Assembly: GCF_033659955.1 (NCBI RefSeq)
Contig: NZ_JARUJP010000011.1
Location: forward strand, 1-64,000
Direction of reading: 5' to 3'
Length of the DNA: 64,000 nt
DNA from: Clostridium_AM tanneri
GTDB lineage: Bacteria > Bacillota > Clostridia > Clostridiales > Clostridiaceae
Under the pieces are notes generated by a model. It was not told the origin of the DNA and made no database searches. It saw nothing but the letters and a program-made list of their open reading frames with translations. Position 1 is the stretch's first letter, and every line of letters starts with the position of its first letter. Position numbers and translations under genes: made by a program. Shown one piece after another: positions 34,302 to 43,482 of the stretch.

Positions 34302-34877
34302 CTAGATTATAGTAAGGAGAGTTTCGTAATCTTCAGGAGTATCTACATCAAAGAAAAAGTATTTGTCCGTAATATCAACAAAAGCTATTTCGTTTTTATG
34401 ATTGTTGATGACAGCTCGCCCGCCAATATCACCTTCTAATTTTAATAACTCTTCTTTATATTTATTTGGAAAAATAACAGGGCTGCCTCTTCTATAATTG
34501 TATTTTGGTATTATAATTAAATCTTTGTTTTCTTCAAACTTTACTAAGAGCAATTTTATAAGTTCTGCTTGAATTAGAGGTTGGTCACCAGTAAAAAACA
34601 TGTATCCACTGGAAGTAATGCTGTCTTTTATTCCTAACTTTACTGCTTCACTTTGTCCTTTTTCCGAACTTTTATTGATAATAGTTTTTATGCCTTTTCT
34701 TTTGCCTAAATTTAAAACATAGCTATCTTTACATATTAAAACGATATCATTAAAATTACAGCTTAGTACTACATCAATCACATGTTCAATTATAGGTTTA
34801 TCTCTATAGGGAAGAAGAAGTTTATTTTCTCCCATTCTATTTGAGAAACCAGAAGCTAATATAATTGCGCTAATCAC
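34302..34877 (-). CDS. MocA-like molybdenum cofactor nucleotidyltransferase
   Basis: A 191-residue NTP-transferase with ILASGFSNRMGENKLLLPYRD, the nucleotide-binding loop, and FTGDQPLI, the metal site. MocA-type enzymes add CMP to molybdopterin to make the dinucleotide used by xanthine dehydrogenase-type enzymes. E. coli YgfJ plays the corresponding part in its SDMH cluster. It starts at GTG 34877, overlapping yqeC by 8 bp, with GGAGG inside the end of yqeC. Confidence 0.87.
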   Translation of the reverse strand: MISAIILASGFSNRMGENKLLLPYRDKPIIEHVIDVVLSCNFNDIVLICKDSYVLNLGKRKGIKTIINKSSEKGQSEAVKLGIKDSITSSGYMFFTGDQPLIQAELIKLLLVKFEENKDLIIIPKYNYRRGSPVIFPNKYKEELLKLEGDIGGRAVINNHKNEIAFVDITDKYFFFDVDTPEDYETLLTII

Positions 34878-35622
34878 TGCATATCCTCCTAGGATACTTT
34901 TTGTAATTTTTATTCAATAAACTTCCTGAAATAATTCTGCTTAAACTAAAATTAGTTTGGGTACGTATCATTTCTAGTAGGTTGTTCGCTAATAATATTT
35001 CCTCAGAATTTTCAACCTTATTAATAAAAAGTATTTTCTCACCAAAGGAATTTTTAAATAAACCTTCTGGATGACATATTAGATTGAATAAGTGATTTAT
35101 GGTTATAGGTTTATTTACATCAGCATTAGTTAGCATTATGAATTTATCTAATCTATGAACGTTAACTTCTTTTGCTAATTTTCCTACTACAGTTATATCT
35201 AAAACTCCAATAGTTTTATTTGTTTTAGCGTAAACTACAGGCTCATCTTTTCTCCAAGCTTTTATAGGTTTTTTCTTAGAGCCATCAGCTTCTATTAGTA
35301 TGTAGTCAAAATACTGATAAATATTATCTAAATATGAAAAGTTAACTCCAATTATCTTATTTTCCTCATTTACACTACTTCCCAATAAGTAAGTTCCTTT
35401 AGATTTACTGTTTATATACAACTTATTTTCGTTTTTAGACATATGAGTAAAATCATAAAGTTTTTTATTAGGTATATAAATCTTTGTAGTTGTAGTAACC
35501 AAGACTTTATGAGAGTATCTTAACTCTTCGGCTAAAGAAAACATAAGAGTAGTCTTTCCACCAGCACCTACTATAGAAACTATATCACCTTTATTTAAAT
35601 CTAATAATTTATTTAATTTCAT
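34870..35622 (-). CDS. yqeC: YqeC, putative selenium-dependent hydroxylase accessory protein
   Basis: A 250-residue P-loop protein with VSIVGAGGKTTLMFSLAEEL near residue 15 and LIEADGSKKKPIKAW, both typical of YqeC. The family occurs almost only with SDMH gene sets; its reaction is unknown. It is the first gene of the minus-strand arm, about 43 bases after the start predicted from a -24/-12 promoter at 35677-35690. Confidence 0.9.
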   Translation of the reverse strand: MKLNKLLDLNKGDIVSIVGAGGKTTLMFSLAEELRYSHKVLVTTTTKIYIPNKKLYDFTHMSKNENKLYINSKSKGTYLLGSSVNEENKIIGVNFSYLDNIYQYFDYILIEADGSKKKPIKAWRKDEPVVYAKTNKTIGVLDITVVGKLAKEVNVHRLDKFIMLTNADVNKPITINHLFNLICHPEGLFKNSFGEKILFINKVENSEEILLANNLLEMIRTQTNFSLSRIISGSLLNKNYKKYPRRICSD

Positions 35623-35674
35623 AAATTACCTGCCTTTAGTGATAAGAATGTTTTATCTTACTATATAAAGGTAT

Positions 35675-35692
35675 AAGCAAAAAGCATTCCAA
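35675..35692 (-). promoter_or_regulatory. Sigma-54 promoter of the yqeC arm
   Basis: Minus-strand TTTGGAATGCTTTTTGCTT: GG at 35690-35689 and GC at 35678-35677, with the required 12-base offset between the two elements. It faces yqeC. The divergent sigma-54 activator gene and its probable binding sites lie upstream. Confidence 0.8.
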
Positions 35693-35832
35693 ATAACCTT
35701 AATTTATAATAAATGCTACTCATAAAGCTTGAAGAATAAGAAAAAGTCTGTGTTTTAGAAAAAAATATATATCAAGGTTTAAGCTAAAGGCATGTTAATA
35801 ATTTTAATTTAAGAATAAAATCATTAATATTC

Positions 35833-35847
35833 TTATCATATTGATAA
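35833..35847. promoter_or_regulatory. Probable activator site A (TTATCA-N3-TGATAA)
   Basis: TTATCATATTGATAA, a perfect copy of the palindrome. Its centre is about 175 bases upstream of the predicted yqeC transcription start, a normal distance for a sigma-54 enhancer. Confidence 0.7.
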
Positions 35848-35851
35848 TTTC

Positions 35852-35866
35852 GTATCATTTTGATAA
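35852..35866. promoter_or_regulatory. Probable activator site B
   Basis: GTATCATTTTGATAA matches 11 of 12 motif positions. Its centre is 19 bases from site A, nearly two helical turns, so two dimers could bind on one face. Confidence 0.68.
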
Positions 35867-35912
35867 TATACTAAATAAGAAACAATTGAATAGAGAAATA
35901 ATCTGTTTAAAA

Positions 35913-35927
35913 TTATTATTTTGATAA
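35913..35927. promoter_or_regulatory. Probable activator site C, near the activator gene
   Basis: TTATTATTTTGATAA matches 11 of 12 positions. It is about 75 bases ahead of the activator start codon, so it may serve autoregulation. Confidence 0.5.
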
Positions 35928-35998
35928 ATCATAGAATAATCAGATTAAGGTTTATAGACTGAATTAACTAAAGAGAATAAGGAGAAGAGGAAAACTAT

Positions 35999-37750
35999 AT
36001 GAAAGTATCATTATTAAAACAAATACAAGATTCTGTTATTAAATACGCTAATGTAATTGCTAGTGTAATAAAAGTAGATGTTGAAATTGTAGATAATAGT
36101 CTTATTAGAATTGCAGGTACAGGAATATATAAGGATAAGCTTAATGAAAATATATCTAGGAATGGTTTTGTTTATAGACATGTATTAAGTACTGGACAAC
36201 CTCAAGTAATAGAGGAACCTGGTAAAAACTCATTGTGTACAAGCTGTGATGAAAGGGGATGTTGTAGGGAAAAAATGGAGACCTGTACTCCTATAAAGCT
36301 AAGTGGAGAAATAATAGGGGTTATAGGGTTAATTTGTTCAAGTGATGAACAAAAAGTTAGGTTAATAGAAAACCTAGAGTTTTACCTCCAATTTCTAGCT
36401 CAAATATCAGAGTTTATAAGTGCAAAGGCTTATGAGTTTTTAGAGAATGGGAGAAATCAATCTATGGTAAAACTATTAAATCAAGTTATTAACAGCGTAG
36501 ATAAAGGGGTTTTAGTTATTAACAATAATAGTGAAATAGTGCACATGAATGATAGTGCTATAAAACAATTAAAATTAACTGAAGCTTATAGAACAAGGAA
36601 AATAGAGATAACTCCTACTAGTGAATATATAATGCAGGAAGAGACTTATATTATTAACATAGAAGGAAGGAAAATAAACTTGATTGGTCAGCTGATTCCT
36701 GTATTCCCTACGCTGCCCTCCTACGATAAAATCTTGATATTTAGTGAGTTAAAAAAGGTAAAATCAGAACTATATTCTAAAACCCATATTTGGCAGCCTA
36801 TTAAGACTGAAAATATTATTGGAGAATCTAGGGCTATGTTTCAGTTAAAAGAAAAAATAAAAAAAGTAGCAGGTTCAAAGTCTACAGTTCTTATTACCGG
36901 AGAAAGTGGTACTGGTAAGGAACTTATTGCAAGAGCTATTCATTCAGAAAGTGATAGAAAGGGAAAACCATTTATCGCCATAAATTGTGGGGCTATACCA
37001 GATAACCTTTTAGAAAGTGAGTTGTTTGGTTATGTAAGAGGAGCCTTTAGCGGAGCGGATACAAATGGAAGAATAGGAAAGTTTGAATTAGCTAATAAGG
37101 GTGTTATATTCCTTGATGAAATAGGAGATATGCCTCTACATTTACAGGTAAAAATTCTAAGGGTTCTTCAGGAAAGGAAAATAGCTAGAATAGGATCAAA
37201 TCAACTTATTGATTTAGATATAAGATTTGTAGCAGCTACTAATAAGGATCTTAAAAAGTTAATTTTAGAAAATAAGTTTAGGGAGGACTTATACTATAGG
37301 CTTAATGTCATACCTATTGAACTACCCTCTTTAAGGGAAAGGCGAGAAGATATAGAGATTATAGCTGCAAATTTAGTGGAAAAGTATAATAAGCTTTTTA
37401 ATAAAGAGGCCTATTGTATAGACAAGGAAGCTATAGAGCTTTTAAAGAATTATGGGTGGCCAGGTAACGTTAGGGAACTTGAGAACACTATAGAATTTGC
37501 GATAAATTTAGTTGGTAATGATGGGGTAATTACTAAAGATATGCTTCCGAGAAGTATACTAGAGTATAGAAGTTCATCTGAGTTTGAAGGAGATAGAAGA
37601 ACTGTAAAGCCTTTAGAGGAAATAGAGAAGAAATATATTTTAAAGGCTTTGGATATTTATGGTAATGACACAAAAGGAAAACAACTTGCTGCAAAGGCTC
37701 TAGGAATAGGGATAGCTACTCTTTATAGAAAGCTAGATAAGATAAGATGA
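35999..37750 (+). CDS. Sigma-54-dependent activator of the SDMH island
   Basis: A 583-residue enhancer-binding protein. An N-terminal sensor region (1-145, GAF-like) contains a cysteine cluster Cys80, Cys83, Cys88, Cys89 and Cys96. A PAS-like region follows (about 160-250), then the AAA+ domain with Walker A GESGTGKE (301-308), GAFSGA in place of GAFTGA (348-353) and Walker B VIFLDEIG (369-376), and a C-terminal Fis-type HTH (LAAKALGIGIATLYRKL). It should activate the two -24/-12 promoters facing away on either side through TTATCA-N3-TGATAA sites. The inducing ligand is unknown; the cysteines could bind a metal, cluster or selenium species. Confidence 0.9.
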   Translation: MKVSLLKQIQDSVIKYANVIASVIKVDVEIVDNSLIRIAGTGIYKDKLNENISRNGFVYRHVLSTGQPQVIEEPGKNSLCTSCDERGCCREKMETCTPIKLSGEIIGVIGLICSSDEQKVRLIENLEFYLQFLAQISEFISAKAYEFLENGRNQSMVKLLNQVINSVDKGVLVINNNSEIVHMNDSAIKQLKLTEAYRTRKIEITPTSEYIMQEETYIINIEGRKINLIGQLIPVFPTLPSYDKILIFSELKKVKSELYSKTHIWQPIKTENIIGESRAMFQLKEKIKKVAGSKSTVLITGESGTGKELIARAIHSESDRKGKPFIAINCGAIPDNLLESELFGYVRGAFSGADTNGRIGKFELANKGVIFLDEIGDMPLHLQVKILRVLQERKIARIGSNQLIDLDIRFVAATNKDLKKLILENKFREDLYYRLNVIPIELPSLRERREDIEIIAANLVEKYNKLFNKEAYCIDKEAIELLKNYGWPGNVRELENTIEFAINLVGNDGVITKDMLPRSILEYRSSSEFEGDRRTVKPLEEIEKKYILKALDIYGNDTKGKQLAAKALGIGIATLYRKLDKIR

Positions 37751-37752
37751 TT

Positions 37753-37767
37753 TTATCATAATGATAA
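37753..37767. promoter_or_regulatory. Probable activator site D
   Basis: TTATCATAATGATAA, a perfect copy of the palindrome, directly after the activator stop codon and about 290 bases upstream of the predicted dpaL transcription start. Confidence 0.7.
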
Positions 37768-37832
37768 TGGAGTTCCTTTGCTGAGAATAGTTTTTCAAGT
37801 AAGTACAACTTATCTATCAAATTGGTAATTAA

Positions 37833-37847
37833 TTATCGTATTGATAA
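37833..37847. promoter_or_regulatory. Probable activator site E
   Basis: TTATCGTATTGATAA matches 11 of 12 motif positions. Its centre is 80 bases from site D and about 210 bases upstream of the predicted dpaL start. Confidence 0.68.
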
Positions 37848-37897
37848 AAAGTAATAGAAGAAATCTGTTTGTTATTAAATATTATAGTGTAAAAGTA

Positions 37898-37934
37898 AGT
37901 GCGAAAAAGGAGGAGTTTTTCGCACTATTTTTTT
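37898..37934 (+). terminator. Terminator of the activator gene
   Basis: An 11-bp stem AGTGCGAAAAA/TTTTTCGCACT around a 7-base loop, then ATTTTTTTATTTT. It lies between the activator sites and the dpaL promoter, isolating the catabolic operon from the regulator transcript. Confidence 0.9.
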
Positions 37935-38022
37935 ATTTTAAAAATTTTTTATTAGTGTAAATAATGTACTTTACATGATTGCTCTCAATTTACTCCCAAA
38001 TTATTATATATATTTATTTTGC

Positions 38023-38040
38023 TTGGCATGATTGTTGCTA
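38023..38040 (+). promoter_or_regulatory. Sigma-54 promoter of the catabolic arm
   Basis: TTGGCATGATTGTTGCTA: GG at 38025-38026 and GC at 38037-38038, with consensus TGGCA and TTGC elements at the correct 12-base offset, about 35 bases before the expected dpaL leader and start. Confidence 0.9.
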
Positions 38041-38083
38041 TTATTGATTATTGTGAAAAATCAGTAAGAAGAGGGGTAATAAA

Positions 38084-39295
38084 ATGGATCAAAAAATTAA
38101 ATGGCAAGAAAATACTATGCTATCAAATAACAAAGTATCTGTTGACTTTTTAGGAGACAAGGAAATAGAGAAAGCTAAAAAGTTTCATCAAAGCTTTCCA
38201 CAATATACAAAAACACCTTTAACAAATTTAGATAACCTAGCAAAGCAATTAGGTCTAGGTGGAATATATATAAAGGACGAATCCTATAGATTTGGGTTAA
38301 ACGCTTTCAAAGTACTTGGTGGTTCTTTTGCTATGGGTAAGTATTTATCACAAAGACTAGATAAGGATATATCAGAGCTAAGTTTTGAAAAACTAACTTC
38401 AGATGAAATCCGTGGAGAACTTGGAGAGATAACTTTTGTAACAGCTACTGATGGAAATCATGGAAGAGGAGTTGCTTGGACTGCTAATAAGCTTAAGCAA
38501 AAATCAGTAGTTTATATGCCAAAGGGTTCATCCCTTACCCGTTTGGAAAATATTCGCGCAGAAGGTGCAGAGGCATCTATAACTGATATGAACTACGATG
38601 ATGCTGTTAGACTAGCAGCAAAATATGCTGATGAACATAATGGAGTAGTAGTTCAAGATACAGCCTGGGAAGGATATGAGGAAATTCCTACTTGGATAAT
38701 GCAGGGATATGGAACAATGGCTTCTGAAGCTCTAGAACAGTTAAGAGAAATGAAGATTGAAAGACCTACTCATATATTTGTACAAGCTGGAGTTGGTTCT
38801 TTAGCAGGAGCAGTTCAAGGCTATTTTGCATCAGTGTTTGGTAAAGAGTGTCCAACTACTGTAATCGTTGAAGCAGATGAAGCGGCTTGTTTATATAAAT
38901 CAGCAGTGGCTGGAGATGGAAAAGCTAGAGCTGTAGGTGGAGATATGCCAACAATAATGGCAGGACTTGCTTGCGGAGAAGCTAACACTATAGGTTGGGA
39001 AGTTTTAAGAGACTATAGTACAGCTTTTGTTGCTTGTCCAGATTGGGTAGCTGCTAATGGTATGAGAATACTTGGCAACCCAATGAAAGGTGATGGAAAA
39101 GTAGTATCAGGAGAATCAGGAGCAGTAACTGCAGGACTTATATACTCAATAATGACTAGAGAGGATATGAAGGACTTAAGAGAAAAACTAAACCTAAATG
39201 AAAATTCAAGAGTACTTTTATTTAGTACAGAAGGGGACACAGATCCTGATAAGTATAGAAGTATAGTATGGAATGGAGAATATCCAAGTTTTTAA
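38084..39295 (+). CDS. dpaL: Diaminopropionate ammonia-lyase
   Basis: A 403-residue fold type II PLP enzyme, colinear with E. coli YgeX. The PLP Lys is Lys76 in GLNAFKVLGG, with TATDGNHGRGVAW as the cofactor/substrate loop and VQAGVGSLAGAVQG as the phosphate cup. It splits 2,3-diaminopropionate to pyruvate and two ammonia. It is the first gene of the catabolic arm, behind the sigma-54 promoter. Why a diaminopropionate lyase sits in purine-type clusters is unsettled; ygeX has the same context in E. coli. Confidence 0.93.
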   Translation: MDQKIKWQENTMLSNNKVSVDFLGDKEIEKAKKFHQSFPQYTKTPLTNLDNLAKQLGLGGIYIKDESYRFGLNAFKVLGGSFAMGKYLSQRLDKDISELSFEKLTSDEIRGELGEITFVTATDGNHGRGVAWTANKLKQKSVVYMPKGSSLTRLENIRAEGAEASITDMNYDDAVRLAAKYADEHNGVVVQDTAWEGYEEIPTWIMQGYGTMASEALEQLREMKIERPTHIFVQAGVGSLAGAVQGYFASVFGKECPTTVIVEADEAACLYKSAVAGDGKARAVGGDMPTIMAGLACGEANTIGWEVLRDYSTAFVACPDWVAANGMRILGNPMKGDGKVVSGESGAVTAGLIYSIMTREDMKDLREKLNLNENSRVLLFSTEGDTDPDKYRSIVWNGEYPSF

Positions 39296-39319
39296 TATAA
39301 GAGTAGGAGGAATGTAGAG

Positions 39320-40510
39320 ATGATGATGACAAATGAAAGAAGAGAAGAGTTAACTAAGCTATGCCAGGAGCTTTTAAGACAGCCAAGCGTTTCTGGTGAA
39401 GAAGGTAAGGTAGTAGAGGCTATAAAAAATGCTTTTACAGAAATGGGATTTGATGATTGTTTTGTGGATGCTTACGGAAACGTAATTGGTCATGTAAAAG
39501 GAAACAAACCAGGAAAAGCTATATTATTTGATGGACATATAGATACAGTTCCAGTTCCAGATGATTCAAAATGGGCACATGCACCGTTTGGTGGAGAATT
39601 AGTTGATGGAAAGATTTATGGACGTGGAGCTTCAGACATGAAAGGTGCAGTAAGTGCTATGATAGCTGCTGTTTCATATTTTGCTAAAGATACAAATAAA
39701 GATTTCGCTGGAGACCTTTATGTTGCAGGAGTAGTTCATGAGGAAATATTTGAAGGAATTGCTGCTCGTAAAATAAGTGAAAAAGTTAACCCAGACTATG
39801 TAGTAATAGGAGAAGCTTCTGAACTTAACTTAAAAATAGGACAACGTGGACGTGGAGAAATCGTTATTGAAACTTTTGGAAAACCTGCACACTCAGCAAA
39901 TCCAGAAAAGGGAGTAAATGCTGTTTATAAAATGGCAAAAGTTATTGACAGAGTTCAAAAGCTTGAAGCCCCAGAACAGGATGGACTTGGAAAAGGAATA
40001 TTAGTTCTTACAGATATTAAGTCATCTCCATATCCAGGAGCATCAGTAGTTCCAGATTACTGTAGAGCTACTTTTGATAGAAGACTTCTTGTTGGAGAAA
40101 CAAAGGAAGGTGTACTTGCACCAGTTGAAGCTTTACTAAAAGAAATGATGGCAGAGGACTCAGAATTAAATGCAAAGGTTTCTTATGCTATTGGAAGAGA
40201 AACTTGCTATACTGGGGAAACAATAGAGGGAGAAAGATTCTTCCCAGGTTGGTTATATGATGAGCAGGATGAATATGTTCAAGCTGCGTATAAGGGACTG
40301 AAGGAAGCAGGATTAAATCCAGAAATTACTCAATACTCTTTCTGCACAAATGGAAGTCACTATGCAGGAGAGAGAGGAATAAAAACTATAGGATTTGGAC
40401 CTTCTAAAGAAAACTTAGCTCATACAATAGATGAATATATAGAGCAAGACCAGCTTTTCAAAGGTGCAGAAGGATACTATGGAATATTAAAGGCGGTTTA
40501 TAATAAGTAA
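39320..40510 (+). CDS. ygeY: YgeY-type M20 metallohydrolase
   Basis: A 396-residue M20 peptidase/deacylase. The metal site has FDGHIDTVPVPD, GRGASDMKGAVSAMIA and the catalytic HEE in VVHEEIFEG. Family members cleave amide bonds of amino-acid derivatives. YgeY is a constant partner of dpaL and SDMH genes, but its substrate is not known. It has a ribosome site AGGAGGAATG and lies 24 bases after dpaL. Confidence 0.9.
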   Translation: MMMTNERREELTKLCQELLRQPSVSGEEGKVVEAIKNAFTEMGFDDCFVDAYGNVIGHVKGNKPGKAILFDGHIDTVPVPDDSKWAHAPFGGELVDGKIYGRGASDMKGAVSAMIAAVSYFAKDTNKDFAGDLYVAGVVHEEIFEGIAARKISEKVNPDYVVIGEASELNLKIGQRGRGEIVIETFGKPAHSANPEKGVNAVYKMAKVIDRVQKLEAPEQDGLGKGILVLTDIKSSPYPGASVVPDYCRATFDRRLLVGETKEGVLAPVEALLKEMMAEDSELNAKVSYAIGRETCYTGETIEGERFFPGWLYDEQDEYVQAAYKGLKEAGLNPEITQYSFCTNGSHYAGERGIKTIGFGPSKENLAHTIDEYIEQDQLFKGAEGYYGILKAVYNK

Positions 40511-40525
40511 GGTCGGTGATTAATA

Positions 40526-42112
40526 ATGAAGACTTTAATCAAAAATGGATTAATTATAGATGGTACAGGAGATAAGGCTGTAAAAGCCAATCTCCTTATA
40601 GAAAATGATTGTGTTGTAAAAATAGGTGAGGTTGAAGAAAAGCAATTTGATAGAGTGATAGATGCTGAAGGAATGATAGTTGCTCCAGGATTTATCGATA
40701 CTCATAGCCATTCGGATTTAAAAATACTTGTAAACCCTTTTAATGAAACAAAAATACGTCAGGGAATAACCACAGAACTTTTAGGTCAAGACGGTATATC
40801 TATGGCACCGCTTCCACAAAAATATATAAGTCCTTGGAGAAAAAATCTAGCAGGGCTAGATGGGGATAGTGATGAAATAGATTGGACTTATGAAACTACA
40901 GATAACTATCTTAAGATGATGGAACAGAAAGGCATAGGCTTAAATGAGAGTTATTTAGTACCTCATGGAAATATCCGTATGGAAGTTTTAGGTCTTGATA
41001 ACAGACAGCCAACAGAAGAAGAAATTGAAAAGATGTGTGAAGTCACCAGAAGAGAAATGGAAGCTGGAGCATATGGTCTTTCAACAGGTCTTATATATAT
41101 GCCTTGTGCCTATTCACAAACTAAAGAGATTATAGAGATGTGTAAGGTAGTAGCTCAGTACGATGGAGTATTTGTAGTTCATCAAAGAAGTGAAGCAGAT
41201 ACTATCCTAGAATCTATGGAAGAAGTTATTCAAATAGGAAGAGAGTCAGGAGTAAAAGTTCACTTCTCACATTTTAAGGTATGTGGAAAGAAGAACTGGA
41301 AGTATATAGATGAAGTAATTAAATTACTAGAGAAGGCTAAGGAAGAAGGCATTAGAGTTTCCTTTGACCAATATCCATACGTAGCTGGCAGCACAATGCT
41401 TGGTGTAATTCTTCCACCTTGGGCTCATGATGGTGGCACAGATAAGCTTTTAGAAAGGCTTAAAAATCCTGAGTTAAGAGCAAAGATGGTAGAGGATATG
41501 GAAAACGGAATACCAGGCTGGGATAACTTTGTAGATTTTGCAGGGCTAGATCAGATTTTTGTAACCAGTGTAAAAACTGAGAAAAATGAGGATTTAGTAG
41601 GTAAAAACTTAGTGGAAATAGGACAAATAAGAGGTAAGAATCCATATGACGCTACCTTTAATCTTCTTTATGAAGAAGAAAATGCTGTAGGTATGGTAGA
41701 TTTTTATGGTCTTGAAGAACATGTTATAAAGTTTTTAAATAGACCAGAACAAAATGTATGCACCGATGGCCTTTTAGCAGGAAAGCCGCATCCGAGAGTA
41801 TTTGGAGCCTTTCCAAGAGTTCTTGGTAAGTATGTGAGAGAAGAAAAGGCTTTAACTTTTGAAGAAGCTATATACAAAATGACTAAAAAACCTGCAGAGG
41901 TCTTTGGAATTAAAGAGAGAGGAGTTCTAAAGGCAGGTAACTATGCAGATATAGTTATTTTTAATCCTAATACTGTTGAGGACAAAGGAACTTATGTTGA
42001 CCCTATACAGTATCCAGTAGGTATAGATTACGTTCTTATAAACGGAAATATAGTTATAGATAATGGTTTATACAATAAAATATTAGCTGGTAAGGTATTA
42101 AGAAAAGGATAG
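40526..42112 (+). CDS. N-acyl-D-amino-acid deacylase-like amidohydrolase
   Basis: A 528-residue amidohydrolase of the D-aminoacylase/dihydroorotase-like branch. It has APGFIDTHSHSD (metal HxH), a conserved EAGAYGLSTGLIYMPCAYS stretch, VHFSHFKVCG and the C-terminal GVLKAGNYADIVIFNPNTVEDKGTY. Such enzymes hydrolyse N-acyl-D-amino acids or related ring amides. In this operon a ring-opening product from purine or hydantoin breakdown is a plausible substrate; that is inference. Confidence 0.85.
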   Translation: MKTLIKNGLIIDGTGDKAVKANLLIENDCVVKIGEVEEKQFDRVIDAEGMIVAPGFIDTHSHSDLKILVNPFNETKIRQGITTELLGQDGISMAPLPQKYISPWRKNLAGLDGDSDEIDWTYETTDNYLKMMEQKGIGLNESYLVPHGNIRMEVLGLDNRQPTEEEIEKMCEVTRREMEAGAYGLSTGLIYMPCAYSQTKEIIEMCKVVAQYDGVFVVHQRSEADTILESMEEVIQIGRESGVKVHFSHFKVCGKKNWKYIDEVIKLLEKAKEEGIRVSFDQYPYVAGSTMLGVILPPWAHDGGTDKLLERLKNPELRAKMVEDMENGIPGWDNFVDFAGLDQIFVTSVKTEKNEDLVGKNLVEIGQIRGKNPYDATFNLLYEEENAVGMVDFYGLEEHVIKFLNRPEQNVCTDGLLAGKPHPRVFGAFPRVLGKYVREEKALTFEEAIYKMTKKPAEVFGIKERGVLKAGNYADIVIFNPNTVEDKGTYVDPIQYPVGIDYVLINGNIVIDNGLYNKILAGKVLRKG

Positions 42113-42141
42113 GCTTAGCTGTCTAGACAAGGAGGAAAGAA

Positions 42142-43464
42142 ATGCTGCTTGTAGGAAATGGAAGACTGGTTACTCAAGACCATAAGATGCCTTATGTTAA
42201 GGATGGCTGTGTAGCTATAGAAGGAAACATAATAAAAGAAGTTGGTAATACATCAGACATTAGAAAAAAGTATCCAGATGCAGAATTTATTGATGCAGAA
42301 GGAAAGGTAATTATGCCAGGAATGGTTAACACCCATATGCACTTTTATAGTGCTTTTGCTAGAGGAATGGCCTCAGCACCATCAACAAACTTTGTAGAAA
42401 TACTAGAAAATCTTTGGTGGAAACTGGACAAAGCACTTACTCTTGAAGATGTAAAATATAGTGCTTTAGTAACAATAATTGATTGTATTAAAAATGGAAC
42501 AACTACTATATTCGATCATCATGCCAGTCCAATGGCTATTACAGATAGCTTATTTACCATGGCAGAGGCTTCTAAGCAAATGGGCGTAAGAAGCTGCTTG
42601 TGTTATGAGGTCTCAGATAGAGATGGTCAAGATATAATGGAAGAAGGCATAAGAGAAAACGTTAACTTTATAAAGCATGCTAATGTTGATGGTGAAGATA
42701 TGATAAAGGGAATGTTTGGACTACATGCTTCAATGACACTTTCCAATGAAACAATGGAAAAGTGTGCAGCGGCAATGGAAGGGCTAAACAGTGGATATCA
42801 TATACATACAGCAGAAGGAATAGCAGATGTTTATGATTCATTAAACAAATATGGAAAAAGGGTTGTCCAAAGACTAATGGACTTCAATATGTTAGGAGAG
42901 AAAACCATTACTCCTCACTGTGTTCATATCAATAATCTTGAAATGGAGATTTTAAAAGAAACTAACACAAATGTAGTTCATAACCCAGAATCAAACATGG
43001 GAAATGCAGTAGGATGTGCTCCTGTAATAGAAATGATGAGAAAAGGTTTAACTGTAGGTCTCGGCACAGACGGATATACTAGTGATATGTTTGAATCTAT
43101 GAAAGTTGCAAACATAATACATAAACATAATCTTTCGAATCCAAGTGTAGCTTGGGCAGAAGTTCCTACAATGCTCTTTGACAATAATAAAAAAATAGCC
43201 TCAAACTACTTCAGCAGGCCAGTAGGAAGCATTGAAGCAGGAGCTTATGCAGATTTAATTATAGTTGATTATAATCCTCACACTTTAATGAACAGTTCAA
43301 ATTATAATAGCCATATTTTATTTGGTATGACAGGTAGAAGCGTAGATACAACAATAGCAAACGGAAGAATTTTAATGAAGAATAGAAAACTCATAGGTGT
43401 AGATGAAGCAGAGATACTCTCTAAGTCAAGAGAAGCTGCAAATAAGCTGTGGAATAGAATTTAG
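42142..43464 (+). CDS. ssnA: SsnA-type aminohydrolase
   Basis: A 440-residue member of the cytosine deaminase-like/TrzN amidohydrolase group, colinear with E. coli SsnA. Metal-site motifs are VNTHMHFYSAFARG, LHASMTLS, HIHTAEG, TPHCVHI and GLGTDGYTSDM. A deaminase role on purine-like bases is expected from the family but not proven. It follows a GGAGGAAAG site. Confidence 0.9.
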   Translation: MLLVGNGRLVTQDHKMPYVKDGCVAIEGNIIKEVGNTSDIRKKYPDAEFIDAEGKVIMPGMVNTHMHFYSAFARGMASAPSTNFVEILENLWWKLDKALTLEDVKYSALVTIIDCIKNGTTTIFDHHASPMAITDSLFTMAEASKQMGVRSCLCYEVSDRDGQDIMEEGIRENVNFIKHANVDGEDMIKGMFGLHASMTLSNETMEKCAAAMEGLNSGYHIHTAEGIADVYDSLNKYGKRVVQRLMDFNMLGEKTITPHCVHINNLEMEILKETNTNVVHNPESNMGNAVGCAPVIEMMRKGLTVGLGTDGYTSDMFESMKVANIIHKHNLSNPSVAWAEVPTMLFDNNKKIASNYFSRPVGSIEAGAYADLIIVDYNPHTLMNSSNYNSHILFGMTGRSVDTTIANGRILMKNRKLIGVDEAEILSKSREAANKLWNRI

Positions 43465-43482
43465 GGTATAGAGGTGTAGGTT

